Origin: Planctomyces sp.
GTDB lineage: Bacteria > Planctomycetota > Planctomycetia > Planctomycetales > Planctomycetaceae
DNA length: 64,000 nt
Assembly (NCBI GenBank): GCA_019636235.1
Contig: JAHBXW010000001.1
Coordinates: forward strand, 1 to 64,000
Direction of reading: 5' to 3'
The position numbers and the translations under genes are program-made. Below the pieces are notes generated by a model, which worked only from the letters and a program-made list of their open reading frames with translations, had not been told where the DNA came from and made no database searches. Positions within the stretch are counted from its first letter, which is position 1. Each line of letters opens with the position of its first letter. Below are positions 16,966 to 26,272 of the stretch, piece by piece.

Positions 16966-17367
16966 GTGATGACCGGGATGCTGAACAAGAAGGACTTGGC
17001 CCAGTATCGGGCTTTGCTGGTCGAGTATCAGTGGCGTCTCCGCGGCGATGTGCAGCATCTGACCGATGGCGCGCTCGATCCCGGGCACGAGTCAAAAAGC
17101 CCCACCCACATGGCGGAACTGGGAACGGAGACGTTCGACCAGGACTTGACGCTGGGCGTCATGGAGCGCGACCAGGAGCTTCTCGGAGAGGTTTCCGCGG
17201 CAATCAAGCGGGTCGACGCCGGCGCTTACGGCCAGTGCGAACGCTGTCTGGCTGACGGCAAGGCGCCGTCCAAGTGCTGGATCCCCAAACTGCGGCTGAA
17301 GGCGATTCCCTGGGCCCGGAACTGCGTCGAGTGCGAACGCAAGCGGGAACGCAGTTATTCGCATTGA
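16966..17367 (+). CDS. TraR/DksA family zinc finger protein
   Basis: 133 residues. A coiled N-terminal region (about 5-85) precedes a four-cysteine zinc finger: Cys91 and Cys94 in QCERC, Cys120 and Cys123 in NCVEC, with the typical GAYGQCERC opening. DksA-type proteins bind the secondary channel of RNA polymerase and work with ppGpp. The tip of the coiled coil does not obviously carry the classical DxxDxA; the nearest acidic tip is FDQDLTLGVMERD. Start is uncertain among GTG 16966, ATG 16969 and ATG 16978. Confidence 0.8.
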   Translation: MMTGMLNKKDLAQYRALLVEYQWRLRGDVQHLTDGALDPGHESKSPTHMAELGTETFDQDLTLGVMERDQELLGEVSAAIKRVDAGAYGQCERCLADGKAPSKCWIPKLRLKAIPWARNCVECERKRERSYSH

Positions 17368-17524
17368 GGGCGGGGCGTTTCAGAAGCGCGTGATGCCGTG
17401 ATGTGCGGCGCAGACTCGGCGCGAAGGCCGCGGACGGGGCATTGCCCGCGTTTCGCAACCCGCGACCGCGATGCCAGAGCGCTGGGAGCGGCATCGATCT
17501 GCAGTCCATGGCAAAGGAGTTCAC

Positions 17525-18574
17525 ATGGTCCGGCTGAGCAGTGTGTGCCTGGCGGCGGTTCTGTCGCTGGCCGGAGCGTTCGCATTCGCGCAGGAGTCCG
17601 GCGACGCCGAAGCTGAATGGCTGGGGAACATTCGCCAGGTCACGCGCGGATTTCCCAGGGCGGGGGAGGGCTACTTCTCTCCGGACGGCAAAACGATCGT
17701 CTATCAGGCGTTCCCGCTGGGGTATCCCTTCTATCAGATCTACGTCCAGCCGCTGGACAAGTTCGAGCCCATGCGGCTGAGCCCGGGCCGCGGCCGGACG
17801 ACGTGCGCGTACTTCTCGCCGGATGGTTCGCGGATTCTGTTCTCGTCCGGCCATTCCGACCCCGAAGCGGAGGCCACCGAGCGCAAGGCGCGGGACGAAG
17901 CCGCCCAGGGGGGACGCCGGCGGTATCAGTGGGACTTCGATTCGAACCTGGAGATATACACGGTCGCTCCCGACGGCACGGACATGCAGCGACTCACGGA
18001 TTCGCCGGGTTACGACGCCGAGGCCAGCTATTCGCACGACGGCAAGTCGATCGTGTTCACTTCGACGCGCGACGGCGATCCCGACCTGTACATCATGGAC
18101 GCGGACGGCTCGAACGTCCGCCAACTCACGAATGTCGACGGCTACGACGGGGGGCCGTTCTTCTCGCCGGACGACAAGTGGATCATTTACCGGACGGATC
18201 GCCGCGAGCCGGACATGCTGCAACTGCATGCGATCTCCGTCGACGGCCAGCACGACATCCCGCTGACCGACAACATCGGCCAGGTGAACTGGTGTCCGTA
18301 CTTTCATCCCAGCGGCAAGTTGATCATCTGGTCCAGCGCGGATTACTCGCGCGGGCCGATGGGCGCGAACTTCGACCTGTTCGTCATGGACGTCGATTCG
18401 ACGGACACTGAGTTCACCAGCGGCGATCCGCGGCGGGTGACCACGCATGAGAAGGCGGACGTCCTGCCGGTGTTCAGCCCGGACGGCCGGTCTTTGATGT
18501 GGACATCGAACCGAACGGAAGACGGGTCAAGCCAGCTGTTCATCGCCGACTGGCTGCCCGCGCATCGGGAGTGA
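17525..18574 (+). CDS. Secreted TolB-like beta-propeller protein
   Basis: 349 residues from ATG 17525, chosen for the AAGGAG five bases upstream. A signal peptide (about 1-21, ending AFA) directs export. The mature part contains six or more PD40/TolB repeats, seen as YFSPDGKTIVY, YFSPDGSRILFSS, YSHDGKSIVFTS, FFSPDDKWIIY, YFHPSGKLIIWSS and VFSPDGRSLMW. This is a periplasmic beta-propeller. It lacks the other Tol-Pal genes nearby, so a true TolB role is unlikely; planctomycetes carry many such propellers, function unknown. Confidence 0.82.
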   Translation: MVRLSSVCLAAVLSLAGAFAFAQESGDAEAEWLGNIRQVTRGFPRAGEGYFSPDGKTIVYQAFPLGYPFYQIYVQPLDKFEPMRLSPGRGRTTCAYFSPDGSRILFSSGHSDPEAEATERKARDEAAQGGRRRYQWDFDSNLEIYTVAPDGTDMQRLTDSPGYDAEASYSHDGKSIVFTSTRDGDPDLYIMDADGSNVRQLTNVDGYDGGPFFSPDDKWIIYRTDRREPDMLQLHAISVDGQHDIPLTDNIGQVNWCPYFHPSGKLIIWSSADYSRGPMGANFDLFVMDVDSTDTEFTSGDPRRVTTHEKADVLPVFSPDGRSLMWTSNRTEDGSSQLFIADWLPAHRE

Positions 18575-18619
18575 CGGCCGGCCCTGGAGCGGGTCTCAAG
18601 ACGCGTCGCGTCGAGCGGA

Positions 18620-19021
18620 TCAACTGCGCCCTGCCGGTTCCCGGACGGGCGTCGGCGTGTTGATGGCCGGATCGCTGTCTTCGAAGAACGGCGGCTCGCT
18701 GGAGACGAACTCGGCGCGGTTCAGCGTCGCTGGCGAGACATGGCGATCGATCCGCCGCGTGATCTGATCCTGCTCGGCGCGAAGGGCTTCGGCGTGCCGG
18801 CGCTCGGCGACGACTTCCAGCGCGATGAACGCCAGGAAGCCGGACAGCCCGCAGGACAGGACGTAGGGCGACAGATCGTCCGCGACGAGTTTGCCGACCG
18901 TCAGGCCGATCAAAAACCCGCTGAGAATCAGAATGGTGGCATTGCTGATGAGCGGCCGGTCGCCGACATCAGGCATTTCGCGTTGCGCCATGCCCAAGAA
19001 TCCCAGGTCCTTGCTGTCCAT
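18620..19021 (-). CDS. Small membrane protein of unknown function
   Basis: 133 residues. Two hydrophobic helices (about 26-46 ATILILSGFLIGLTVGKLV and 52-71 VLSCGLSGFLAFIALEVV) are followed by a charged helix (RRHAEALRAEQDQITRRIDRH) that could be a short coiled coil, and a Pro-rich tail. No family recognised. Convergent with the propeller gene, 163 bp downstream of hslU's stop side on the same strand. Coding potential is supported by the sharp membrane pattern only. Confidence 0.55.
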   Translation of the reverse strand: MDSKDLGFLGMAQREMPDVGDRPLISNATILILSGFLIGLTVGKLVADDLSPYVLSCGLSGFLAFIALEVVAERRHAEALRAEQDQITRRIDRHVSPATLNRAEFVSSEPPFFEDSDPAINTPTPVREPAGRS

Positions 19022-19183
19022 TTCTCGCCGTGAAGAAACGTAGGCCGTCGGCGCGGGCGTTCGGGAGCTGGCGCGGGGGAATTCTCCGGAGATTCCGGCG
19101 GTGAGACGGTGCGCGGCCGCCTCGTGAGCGAACTGCCGCGTGTGCCGGATATGCGGATTCTGCCGTTTCCCGGCAGGCGGGCG

Positions 19184-20515
19184 TCAGAGGATGAACTTCG
19201 AGAGGTCGTCGGTCTTCACCGCCTCGGCAAGGTGGTGCGCAACGTAGGCCGCGTCGACGGCCACGTGCTTCTGGCCGCTGTCCGGCGCCGCATAGCTGGC
19301 TTCTTCCAGCAGGCGTTCCAGCAGCGTGTGCAGCCGTCGCGCTCCGATGTTCTGCGTCGACTGATTGACCTGCCAGGCGAGATCGGCAATCGCCGCCAGC
19401 CCGTCCGGATGGAACTCCAGTTGCACGCCATCAACGGCCAGCAGTTCGGCGTACTGCCGGGTCAGGGCGCTGGTCGGCTCCGTGAGAATCCGCAGGAAGT
19501 CGTCCCGGGTCAGGTCCTGCAGCTCGACGCGAATCGGGAACCGGCCCTGCAGCTCGGGCATCAGGTCGGATGGGCGGGACCGGTGAAAGGCCCCCGCGGC
19601 GATGAACAGAATGTGGTTCGTCGAGATCAGCCCGTACCGCGTCTGGACGGTGGTGCCTTCGACGATCGGCAGCAGATCCCGCTGGACGCCTTCGCGGGAG
19701 ACGTCCGCCTGCTTGCCGCCTTCGGAGCCGCAGACCTTGTCGAGTTCGTCCAGGAAGATGATCCCCTGCCGCTCCGCCAGCCGCAGGGCCTCGTCGGCCA
19801 GGGCGGCCTTGTCGAGCTGGGCTTCGAACTCCTGATCCTGCAGGACGCGGCGGGCCTCGCGGACCGGCATGCGGCGCTGGGCGTGCTGCCGAGGCATGAC
19901 CTTCTCAAACAGATTCTGGAAGCCGACGTCCATCTGCTCCATGCCCATGTTGGGGAACATCTGCACGGGCGTCTGCCGTTGTTCGACGCGAAGTTCGACC
20001 TCGCGGTCCTCCATCTCGCCGCGGCGCAGCATCTCTCGCAGCCGGTCCCGGACCCGCTCGCGTCGGGCTTCCGCTTCGCCGTCCGCCGGACCCGTCTCGC
20101 CGCCGGCGGCCAGCAGCTCCACCAGCCGCTGCTCGACGCGCTGTTCGACCTGCGGCATCAGCTCGCTGCGGCGCTGCTGGCGGATCAACTGGATCGCGGC
20201 CTCGACGAGATCGCGGATCATGCTTTCGACATCGCGTCCGACGTAGCCGACCTCCGTGTATTTGGTGGCCTCGACTTTGACGAACGGGGCGCCGGTCAGC
20301 GTGGCCAGCCGCCGCGTGATTTCCGTTTTGCCGACGCCCGTCGGCCCGATCATGATGATGTTCTTGGGCGTGATTTCGGTTCGCAGGTCATCCGGCAACC
20401 GCTGCCAGCGCCAGCGGTTGCGGAGCGCCACCGCGACGGCGCGCTTGGCCGCGGCCTGGCCGACGATGTGCTCGTCCAGCCGGCGAACGATCTGTTGGGG
20501 AGTCAGGTCTTGCAC
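19184..20515 (-). CDS. hslU: ATP-dependent protease ATPase subunit HslU (ClpY)
   Basis: About 443 residues from GTG 20515. AAA+ unfoldase that should feed the HslV peptidase. Walker A GPTGVGKTE, then the pore-loop signature KYTEVGYVGRDVE, Walker B IIFLDELDK and sensor GAFHRSRPSDL are all present, with an inserted I domain between them and the conserved C-terminal LSKFIL. A TTG at 20551 overlapping the upstream gene's TGA is an alternative start, but the GTG gives the standard LTPxxIVxxLDxxIVGQ opening. No hslV gene is next to it or elsewhere in the window, unlike the usual hslVU operon. Confidence 0.9.
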   Translation of the reverse strand: MQDLTPQQIVRRLDEHIVGQAAAKRAVAVALRNRWRWQRLPDDLRTEITPKNIIMIGPTGVGKTEITRRLATLTGAPFVKVEATKYTEVGYVGRDVESMIRDLVEAAIQLIRQQRRSELMPQVEQRVEQRLVELLAAGGETGPADGEAEARRERVRDRLREMLRRGEMEDREVELRVEQRQTPVQMFPNMGMEQMDVGFQNLFEKVMPRQHAQRRMPVREARRVLQDQEFEAQLDKAALADEALRLAERQGIIFLDELDKVCGSEGGKQADVSREGVQRDLLPIVEGTTVQTRYGLISTNHILFIAAGAFHRSRPSDLMPELQGRFPIRVELQDLTRDDFLRILTEPTSALTRQYAELLAVDGVQLEFHPDGLAAIADLAWQVNQSTQNIGARRLHTLLERLLEEASYAAPDSGQKHVAVDAAYVAHHLAEAVKTDDLSKFIL

Positions 20516-20547
20516 GGGAATTCCAGTTATGCGGATCGGCCGGCGAA

Positions 20548-21975
20548 TCAACCGCCGTAAGTCGCCAGCCCGCCGGTGCGTTTTCGGTTGAGCCGATTGT
20601 GGGCGTACAGCCCTTCGAGCACGAATTCGACGATCGCGGCCCGCAGGCCGGCCGCCGTTTCGCCCCCGGCCAGTTGCGGCGCGAGCTGATCGGCCAGCGC
20701 CTCGAGCTGCTTGGGAAAGCCGCGGATTTCATCGGCCTGTTTGAGAATCTCCGAGGCCGGCGCGTCGCTGCTGAGGCTGATCCGCTTACCGCTTTCGAAA
20801 TGTTCGACGACGTTCTGAAACTGCTTGGGCGAGCAGTGCTGATCGAAGACGGACTTCACGGCTTCCTCGCCGAGCCGCTGGATCAGGCGATCTTCATCGC
20901 CGGTGTCTTCCGTCATGGAAAGTTCGATTTTGCCGCGGGCGCTGGGGGCGATGAGCGCCAGGTCGGAGACCCGGGCGACGGCCAGGTCGTCGCCGTCCAG
21001 GATCGCCCGCCGTTCCGCATTGGACGCCAGCGATTCCAGGTTGGCGACTGACATCCGCACGCTCACGCCGGAAGCCTGGTTGACGTGCGGACTCGTCCGC
21101 GCCAGTCGGCTGATCTCCTCGACGACTTCCTCGAGAAACCCGGGAATCACCACCTGCACGCCCGCATCCCGGTCCAGCCACGCGTTCTCCCGGGAGATCC
21201 GCATTCCCAGCTCGCGGGTCTGCGGGTAATGCGTCCGCACCACCGAGCCGATCCGGTCCTTCAGCGGCGTGACGATCCGTCCGCGGTTCGTGTAGTCCTC
21301 GGGATTCGCGCTGAACACGACGCACACGTCCAGCGGCAGCCGCACGGTGAACCCGCGAATCTGGACGTCCCGTTCCTCAAGCACGTTGAACAGCCCGACC
21401 TGGATTTTCGGCGCGAGGTCCGGCAGCTCATTGATGGCGAAGATGCCCCGATGGCTGCGGGGAATCAGGCCGAAGTGCATGATGTCCTCGCTGGACAGTC
21501 GGCGGCCCTCGGCGTGCTTGATCAGGTCGACTTCGCCGATCAGGTCGGCGATCGTCACATCGGGCGTGGCGAGCTTCTCATGATATCGCTGGTCGCGGCC
21601 GATCCATTCGATCGGCGTGTCGTCGCCGCGCTCCGCGATGAGGTCCCGCGCGTACCGCGACACCGGGGCCAGCGGATCGTCCTGAATCTCGGATCCTCCG
21701 ACGATCGGCAGCCAGTCGTCCAGAAACTGCGTCAGCATCCGCAGCATGCGCGTCTTGCCCTGGCCGCGGAGGCCCAGGAACAGCATGTCGTGCTGCGACA
21801 GGATCGCATTGACGATCTGCGGCATGACGGTGTCGTCGTAACCCAGGATGCCGGGGAACAGCGGTTCCCGGCCGCGGAGCCGGCGGATCACGTTCCGCCG
21901 CATTTCGATTTTGACGGGGACGGACTGGTAGCCGGACTCGCGCAGTTCGCGGAGCGTGCGGGGACGTTCGGACAT
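20548..21975 (-). CDS. Magnesium chelatase ChlI/MoxR-like AAA+ ATPase
   Basis: 475 residues from ATG 21975. Walker A GLRGQGKT (68-75), Walker B GIFAINELPD (about 176-185) and VVFSANPEDYTNRGRI resemble the ChlI/MoxR branch of AAA+ proteins, which remodel partner proteins, often together with a VWA-domain protein. A helical C-terminal region (about 300-475) is present. No chlorophyll pathway is near, so a chelatase role is unlikely. Its TGA overlaps or lies just before the hslU start, so the two genes form an operon. Upstream divergent gene encodes a membrane protein. Confidence 0.8.
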   Translation of the reverse strand: MSERPRTLRELRESGYQSVPVKIEMRRNVIRRLRGREPLFPGILGYDDTVMPQIVNAILSQHDMLFLGLRGQGKTRMLRMLTQFLDDWLPIVGGSEIQDDPLAPVSRYARDLIAERGDDTPIEWIGRDQRYHEKLATPDVTIADLIGEVDLIKHAEGRRLSSEDIMHFGLIPRSHRGIFAINELPDLAPKIQVGLFNVLEERDVQIRGFTVRLPLDVCVVFSANPEDYTNRGRIVTPLKDRIGSVVRTHYPQTRELGMRISRENAWLDRDAGVQVVIPGFLEEVVEEISRLARTSPHVNQASGVSVRMSVANLESLASNAERRAILDGDDLAVARVSDLALIAPSARGKIELSMTEDTGDEDRLIQRLGEEAVKSVFDQHCSPKQFQNVVEHFESGKRISLSSDAPASEILKQADEIRGFPKQLEALADQLAPQLAGGETAAGLRAAIVEFVLEGLYAHNRLNRKRTGGLATYGG

Positions 21976-22258
21976 GCTGCCTGAGTTCTGAATGGGATGG
22001 GCGAATGCGGGAGCCTGATTGTAGGCGCGGGGGGACGCGTCGTCTTGGGGGCGATTTGGCGGGAGCGGGCACGTGGCGAACGTCGTTGCGTCCGCACCGC
22101 GGGGCGCCGGAGCCCGGGCGGCGACGACGCGACAGGGCTTGCCCCCCGCCGCCTTGGGAGGCGACACTCCGATTTCGTGAACCAGATCGTCCGGGAGGGC
22201 GTTGTGTCCAGCGTGCGGCGGCATCCGCGCCGCCCTTGGCTCTGAAAGGTGTCGTTCC

Positions 22259-23059
22259 GTGCCCGCCAGCCTGTTCCGCGGTCTCGTCGCTCCGCTTCTG
22301 GAACCGGTCGTCAAGCCGGTCCTGAGGCCGATCACGCGCCTGCTGGTCGGGCTGATCGCGATTCCAATGTTCCGACTGTTCCGGCGGCGGGTCGTCCGCG
22401 TGCAGGAAATGAATGAGGAGCTGGAGCGCGACATCGACCAGTGGTTCCGCGGCGCGGTGCTGCTGCTCATCGCCACCAGCAACATGGAGCCGGTGCTGTT
22501 CCCCTGGGCGGAGAAGATCGCCCGCTGGCAGGGGGAATCGATCTACATCGACAACTGGATCACGCTCGCGCTGCGGTTGATGCTGGCCATCGGCGTGATC
22601 GAAGGCATGCCCGATCAGACGCTGTTCGCGATCATTCATCCCGGCATTCGCCGCGTGCGGTTCGAGAAGGGCGTCGGGTTCCTGCGGAATCTGTGGCGGC
22701 AGAAAAAGGCGATTGGCCTGGGGATCGTCTGCCAGCACCTGAACCGTTCTTCGCCCGTCTTCGCGATCCTGTCGACGCTGCTCGAGGGGCCGCTGGGCTG
22801 GACGTTCTATGGACTGGCCATCGCCCAGTACCTGATCATCGGCCTCGTGACGTCGCAGGACCGCGCGAAGGAGGTCCTCAGCGAGTTCGACCTGCGCGTT
22901 GCGGAGCGCCGCCGGGAGCTGCTGCACGAGCTCGACCTGCCCGAGGACATGCCCGTCGATCCCGCGCCGAAGCCGGCACTGGCGGACCCGCCCCCCGCGG
23001 GATCGGTCGCCGAAGCCGTCCTCAACCCGGCGGCGACGACCCTCGAACCGCGCGAGTGA
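22259..23059 (+). CDS. Conserved membrane-associated protein of unknown function
   Basis: 266 residues from GTG 22259, chosen for AAGGTG eight bases upstream. Contains hydrophobic segments near 25-45 (ITRLLVGLIAIPMF), 72-85 (GAVLLLIATSNM), about 105-125 and 190-210 (PLGWTFYGLAIAQYLIIGLV), and a Pro/Ala-rich C-terminus. No known domain recognised. It is transcribed divergently from the ChlI-like gene and is convergent with the sulfite oxidase-like gene 15 bp away. Confidence 0.6.
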   Translation: MPASLFRGLVAPLLEPVVKPVLRPITRLLVGLIAIPMFRLFRRRVVRVQEMNEELERDIDQWFRGAVLLLIATSNMEPVLFPWAEKIARWQGESIYIDNWITLALRLMLAIGVIEGMPDQTLFAIIHPGIRRVRFEKGVGFLRNLWRQKKAIGLGIVCQHLNRSSPVFAILSTLLEGPLGWTFYGLAIAQYLIIGLVTSQDRAKEVLSEFDLRVAERRRELLHELDLPEDMPVDPAPKPALADPPPAGSVAEAVLNPAATTLEPRE

Positions 23060-23074
23060 CAAGCGGCGGAGCCG

Positions 23075-24265
23075 TCAGCGGATCTCGACCGCCACTGGCA
23101 GGACGTGCGAGATCATCGCGTCCCGGCGATCCGCATCGCGCTCCATCGCCTGCGTCCGGCCCCGGCTGTCCGTCGCGCGGGACATCAGCACGGTCGATCC
23201 CGGCTGCTCCGGCGTCCGCCAGGCATGCTCCCAGAACCGCCAGGCATAGGGGACGTGCTCGCCGACCAGCGCGGCGTTCGTCCAAGTCCGGCCGTCATCC
23301 GTGCTGAATTCCACGTTCGTGATCTCCGCGTCTCCGGCCCAGGCGGCGCCGTGCACGCGATACTCCGAGTTCCGCGGCACAACCTCAAATCCGGCCGGCC
23401 GGGCGATCTGCGATTTGACGTCCAGCTCGGTGACGGGCGTCAGCGTCGGCAGGCCCTGCGGCCGCTGCCAGATGGTGTAGTTGAACGTCTGGTAGTAGCC
23501 GTCGTACGGACGGTCGAGCACGACGATCCGCTTCAGCCATTTCACCGAGGCCATGCCATACCAGCCGGCCACCACCGCCCGCACCGGGAACCCGTGCGGC
23601 ACGGTCAGGTCCTCGCCGTTCATCTGCCAGGCCAGCAGCACTTCCGGACTGTTCGCCTTCGCCAGCGGCAGGCTGCGGGAATACGAGATCACGCCCGGCG
23701 TCGCGGGGTTGGGCGGACGGACCTCGCCGGTGTCAGCCCCCTCCAAAACGACGTCCACCGCCCCGGGCTTCACGCCCGCCCGCTGCAACAGCGTCGCCAG
23801 CGGGATGCCTGTCCACTCGGCGTTGCTGACGCCTCCCAGCTCCCAGCGCAGACCGGGCTGCAGGCCCTTCAGGAACACGCGGCCGTTGCCCGCGCACTCC
23901 AGCAGCGCCGTCCGCTTCGTCGCCGGCTGGCTGCGCAGTTCGTCGTAGCGCAGCGTCAGCGGGCGTTCAACGTGCCCCTCGACGGTCAGCGTCCAGTCGT
24001 CCGCCGTGACGGTCGGGACTTCGAAGTGGCTGCGGACGAAGAACTGTTCCGTCGGCGTGATGAAGGACTTCAGATTGGAGAATGGAAACTCGAGGTTGTC
24101 CGGCCCCTTTTGACGCGTGATGAGCCCCGGAATGTCCAGCGCATCGGACTCGTTGTCGGCCCCGCGCCCGGTCCCCGCGGCGGCCAGCATCGGCACGGCG
24201 GCGGCCAGTCCGCCCAGAAACGTTCGCCGGCTTGCACCGGCCGCAGCACGCATCCCCCCATCCAT
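23075..24265 (-). CDS. Molybdopterin oxidoreductase, sulfite oxidase/SoxC-like, Tat-exported
   Basis: 396 residues from ATG 24265, supported by GGGGAG seven bases upstream. A twin-arginine signal, SRRTFLGGLAAA (12-23), predicts folded export. The molybdopterin domain covers about 50-260 with the Mo-ligating cysteine at 124 in LLECAGNGR; the Mo-co dimerisation domain covers about 275-395 (AAWAGDAEITNVEFSTDDGRTW). No heme domain is fused, as in SoxC and bacterial sulfite dehydrogenase catalytic subunits. No cytochrome partner is adjacent. Substrate may be sulfite or another oxyanion. Confidence 0.85.
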   Translation of the reverse strand: MDGGMRAAAGASRRTFLGGLAAAVPMLAAAGTGRGADNESDALDIPGLITRQKGPDNLEFPFSNLKSFITPTEQFFVRSHFEVPTVTADDWTLTVEGHVERPLTLRYDELRSQPATKRTALLECAGNGRVFLKGLQPGLRWELGGVSNAEWTGIPLATLLQRAGVKPGAVDVVLEGADTGEVRPPNPATPGVISYSRSLPLAKANSPEVLLAWQMNGEDLTVPHGFPVRAVVAGWYGMASVKWLKRIVVLDRPYDGYYQTFNYTIWQRPQGLPTLTPVTELDVKSQIARPAGFEVVPRNSEYRVHGAAWAGDAEITNVEFSTDDGRTWTNAALVGEHVPYAWRFWEHAWRTPEQPGSTVLMSRATDSRGRTQAMERDADRRDAMISHVLPVAVEIR

Positions 24266-24774
24266 CTGGCGACTCCCCGGCCCGAGTGTGGTGACAATTC
24301 GCAATCTGACATCTCCGGCCGCAGGTTGCCAGCGACGGAGCAGGCGGGTCAATGAGACGCACCGGACCGCGGGCGTTCGCGGGATGGCTACCGGGATCAA
24401 AGGGCGTGCGCGTGACGGGCGCCCCCGCAGCGTCGGTGGCCAACGAGCCGGAAGCCTCAGCGACGGCGTTTCCATCCCTGCCGAGCGGGCGTCCGCGCCC
24501 GGTTGATAAGCGTCCTCCGAGCGGCGGGGTTCATCCCCGCTGTCGTTGCCGGTCGTCCGTGGTCAATCGGCAACCTCTCAAAAAGGAACCCGTCACCGGG
24601 ATGCCCGAGCGTCAGCCCACGGCCCGACGTTCGGAGTGTTCAGGCCCTCCAAGACCGCACTCGAGCAGTGACGGCATTCGACTACATTTCCACCTGTTTC
24701 CCGCTGTCGCAGAAGCGTCGGGCCGGCAATTGCCGCAACCCGAATCGTTCAAGAGGGCGATCGACTTGCGGCTG
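24266..24774. other. Repeat-bearing intergenic region
   Basis: About 0.5 kb without a credible gene. Around 24440-24545 it carries reverse-complement traces of the family C repeat (GCCAACGAGCCGGAAGCCTC, GAGCGGCGGGGTTCATCCCC). The rest shows no conserved signal. Confidence 0.5.
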
Positions 24775-25191
24775 TTAGTGGTGCACCTGGGCCACAGGCC
24801 ATTGAAAGCAAAGACTATAGCCATCTGGGTCAGTGACGTATAACTGCCTCATGCCGTACGGCGCATCTTTCGGTGGTTGAACCTCAACATGCTGTTCCTG
24901 CAAATGCTTGTAGGCGGCATCAGGATTAGGGCATCCGAAGTATAAGCACGTGTCTCTGTGCGCGAAAACACGACTTGGAACTGGGGCGACGGGGCGGTCG
25001 TGCGCTTCGTATGCAGTGTTGAGCATCACGTACGTGTCATTCAGGCGAAGCATCCCCCAATCAAACTGGTCGCCATCGCGAGTCGACGTTTCGACGATTT
25101 CGAACCCGAGAATGTCTCGATAGAAGCGAATCGATGTTGGCATGTCGAATACCTGGAGAAGGGTGCAAACATGACGAACTTCGATGCTCAT
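24775..25191 (-). CDS. Glyoxalase/bleomycin resistance (VOC) family protein
   Basis: 138 residues from ATG 25191 with GGAAAG upstream. The beta-alpha-beta-beta-beta VOC pattern is clear: VRHVCTLLQVFDMPTSIRFY, then RDILGFEIV, a central LRLNDTYVML, and the second half with RQLYVTDPDGYSLCFQWP. Metal-ligand candidates are His7, the glutamate equivalent near the middle, and the C-terminal half's conserved positions. VOC proteins include lyases, dioxygenases and drug-binding proteins; which one cannot be told. Base composition is lower in GC than most neighbours and it sits between repeat copies, suggesting it came with the accessory region. Confidence 0.78.
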   Translation of the reverse strand: MSIEVRHVCTLLQVFDMPTSIRFYRDILGFEIVETSTRDGDQFDWGMLRLNDTYVMLNTAYEAHDRPVAPVPSRVFAHRDTCLYFGCPNPDAAYKHLQEQHVEVQPPKDAPYGMRQLYVTDPDGYSLCFQWPVAQVHH

Positions 25192-25226
25192 GTGAACTTT
25201 CCGATGCGGGCGGGGCTCAGGGGGAC

Positions 25227-25403
25227 GGGGTCGCCCGGTTGGACGGCTCTGATCCTGGGCGCCACGGCTCTGCCGAGCCGTGCGCTCGCAGGAAACACAC
25301 CCACTGTACGTCGGCCGGCGGGATTCGCAATGGAACATCGTCCCCTACCACATCGGTCCGGGCGTTCGACACGCCACACGGGCGGGCAAGCCGCCCGTGG
25401 CGC
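25227..25403. repeat. Dispersed repeat family B, right copy
   Basis: Closely matches 917-1093 in the same orientation, including the CACGGCTC / GAGCCGTG hairpin and CCCCTACCACATCGGTCCGG. It lies immediately upstream of the glyoxalase gene, so it could affect that gene's transcription. Confidence 0.75.
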
Positions 25404-25479
25404 CTGGCGACTCCAACAGCAGCGAGCCCGTCGGACTCGTATCCGTCAGGGTGGATCACGTCGGGGGACTGCGGTGTAG

Positions 25480-26130
25480 TTACGGCAACATCGCCGCGAG
25501 GTCGATTGGACGTTTGCTGCGAGGATTCGGCAGGTACTCGAATCTGTAGATTTGCTTCACTCGGATCGTCCCGTCCGGACGCCGGAACTTGGTTGCATGG
25601 GTCTCGCTGAAGTGCACGACGCCGCTAACGGAACCGCCGTCGATGTCTTGGCAACGTTCGAGGGCTTCTTCGCAGTCGTCGCTTATGAAGAACGATAGAA
25701 AGTCACCGTGAACGCCGAGGACAAAGTGGAGATTGTTGTCCTCGATGATGGCCCGATACTTGTGGGCTTTATGCGCGATGCTGTCCGTCGCCCGCTTCAC
25801 CACGTCGCCCGACCCGCCGCGTTCAATCGTAAATGCTTCCAGCAGCAGCGACCGCCGTACGTCTAACCAATCGGGCGTCTTGCCTCCGATCGTCTCGCCG
25901 TAGACCAGATCGCATCCGCCCTTGTTCAGTTCGTAAGCCACGAGGAATTCGCGAAACGTATGACGAGCATGGGCGTCGGCGGCCTCGGTGCCGTGCTTCG
26001 CGAGAGTCTCGGCGTTCTGTCGAATCTTCTTGTCCATTCGCCGCCGACTCGGCTCCGGGAATGCGTTGAGAATTTCCTGTAGGTCCTCGTCGATCTTGTC
26101 GTTGCCCGCAATCGGCTTCCAGTCGTCCAT
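25480..26130 (-). CDS. Unknown protein with a possible PD-(D/E)XK-like core
   Basis: 216 residues; ATG 26130 has GGAG five bases upstream. Residues 60-125 read FREFLVAYELNKGGCDLVYG, then GKTPDWLDVRRSLLLEAFTIER and later DSIAHKAHKY. The order of helix, PDW, a beta strand with Glu98 and a downstream H-KY helix is like a group of bacterial proteins with a restriction-endonuclease-type fold, though the usual E-x-K is here E-x-F with Arg104 following. The rest (HFVLGVHGDFLSFFISDD) continues as a beta strand. No toxin, methylase or helicase partner is adjacent; it lies between family B repeat and an RHS fragment. Function is not assigned. Confidence 0.6.
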   Translation of the reverse strand: MDDWKPIAGNDKIDEDLQEILNAFPEPSRRRMDKKIRQNAETLAKHGTEAADAHARHTFREFLVAYELNKGGCDLVYGETIGGKTPDWLDVRRSLLLEAFTIERGGSGDVVKRATDSIAHKAHKYRAIIEDNNLHFVLGVHGDFLSFFISDDCEEALERCQDIDGGSVSGVVHFSETHATKFRRPDGTIRVKQIYRFEYLPNPRSKRPIDLAAMLP

Positions 26131-26192
26131 CGTGGCTCCGCGTTATGGGGACTTGCGAATTGCCCTAGTTTCGAGGGCGAGGGTTAAGAACC

Positions 26193-26270
26193 GTAGGGTG
26201 GGTCGAGGCACGAGACCCACCGGAATCCCACCCTGCATTGGCGGGTCTGCGCAAGCTTGGCCCACCTTAC
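26193..26270. repeat. Palindromic REP-like element, family A, right copy
   Basis: 78 bp, the inverse-orientation partner of 751-828. The outer arms are GTAGGGTGGGTC and GGCCCACCTTAC here, so one arm has a few changes. It truncates the RHS fragment, as the left copy does the TNT domain. Confidence 0.78.
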
Positions 26271-26272
26271 AT

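Noticed and set aside
20516..20551. TTG start of hslU overlapping the preceding stop
   Set aside because: Would add 12 atypical residues; GTG 20515 matches the family start, though coupling remains possible.
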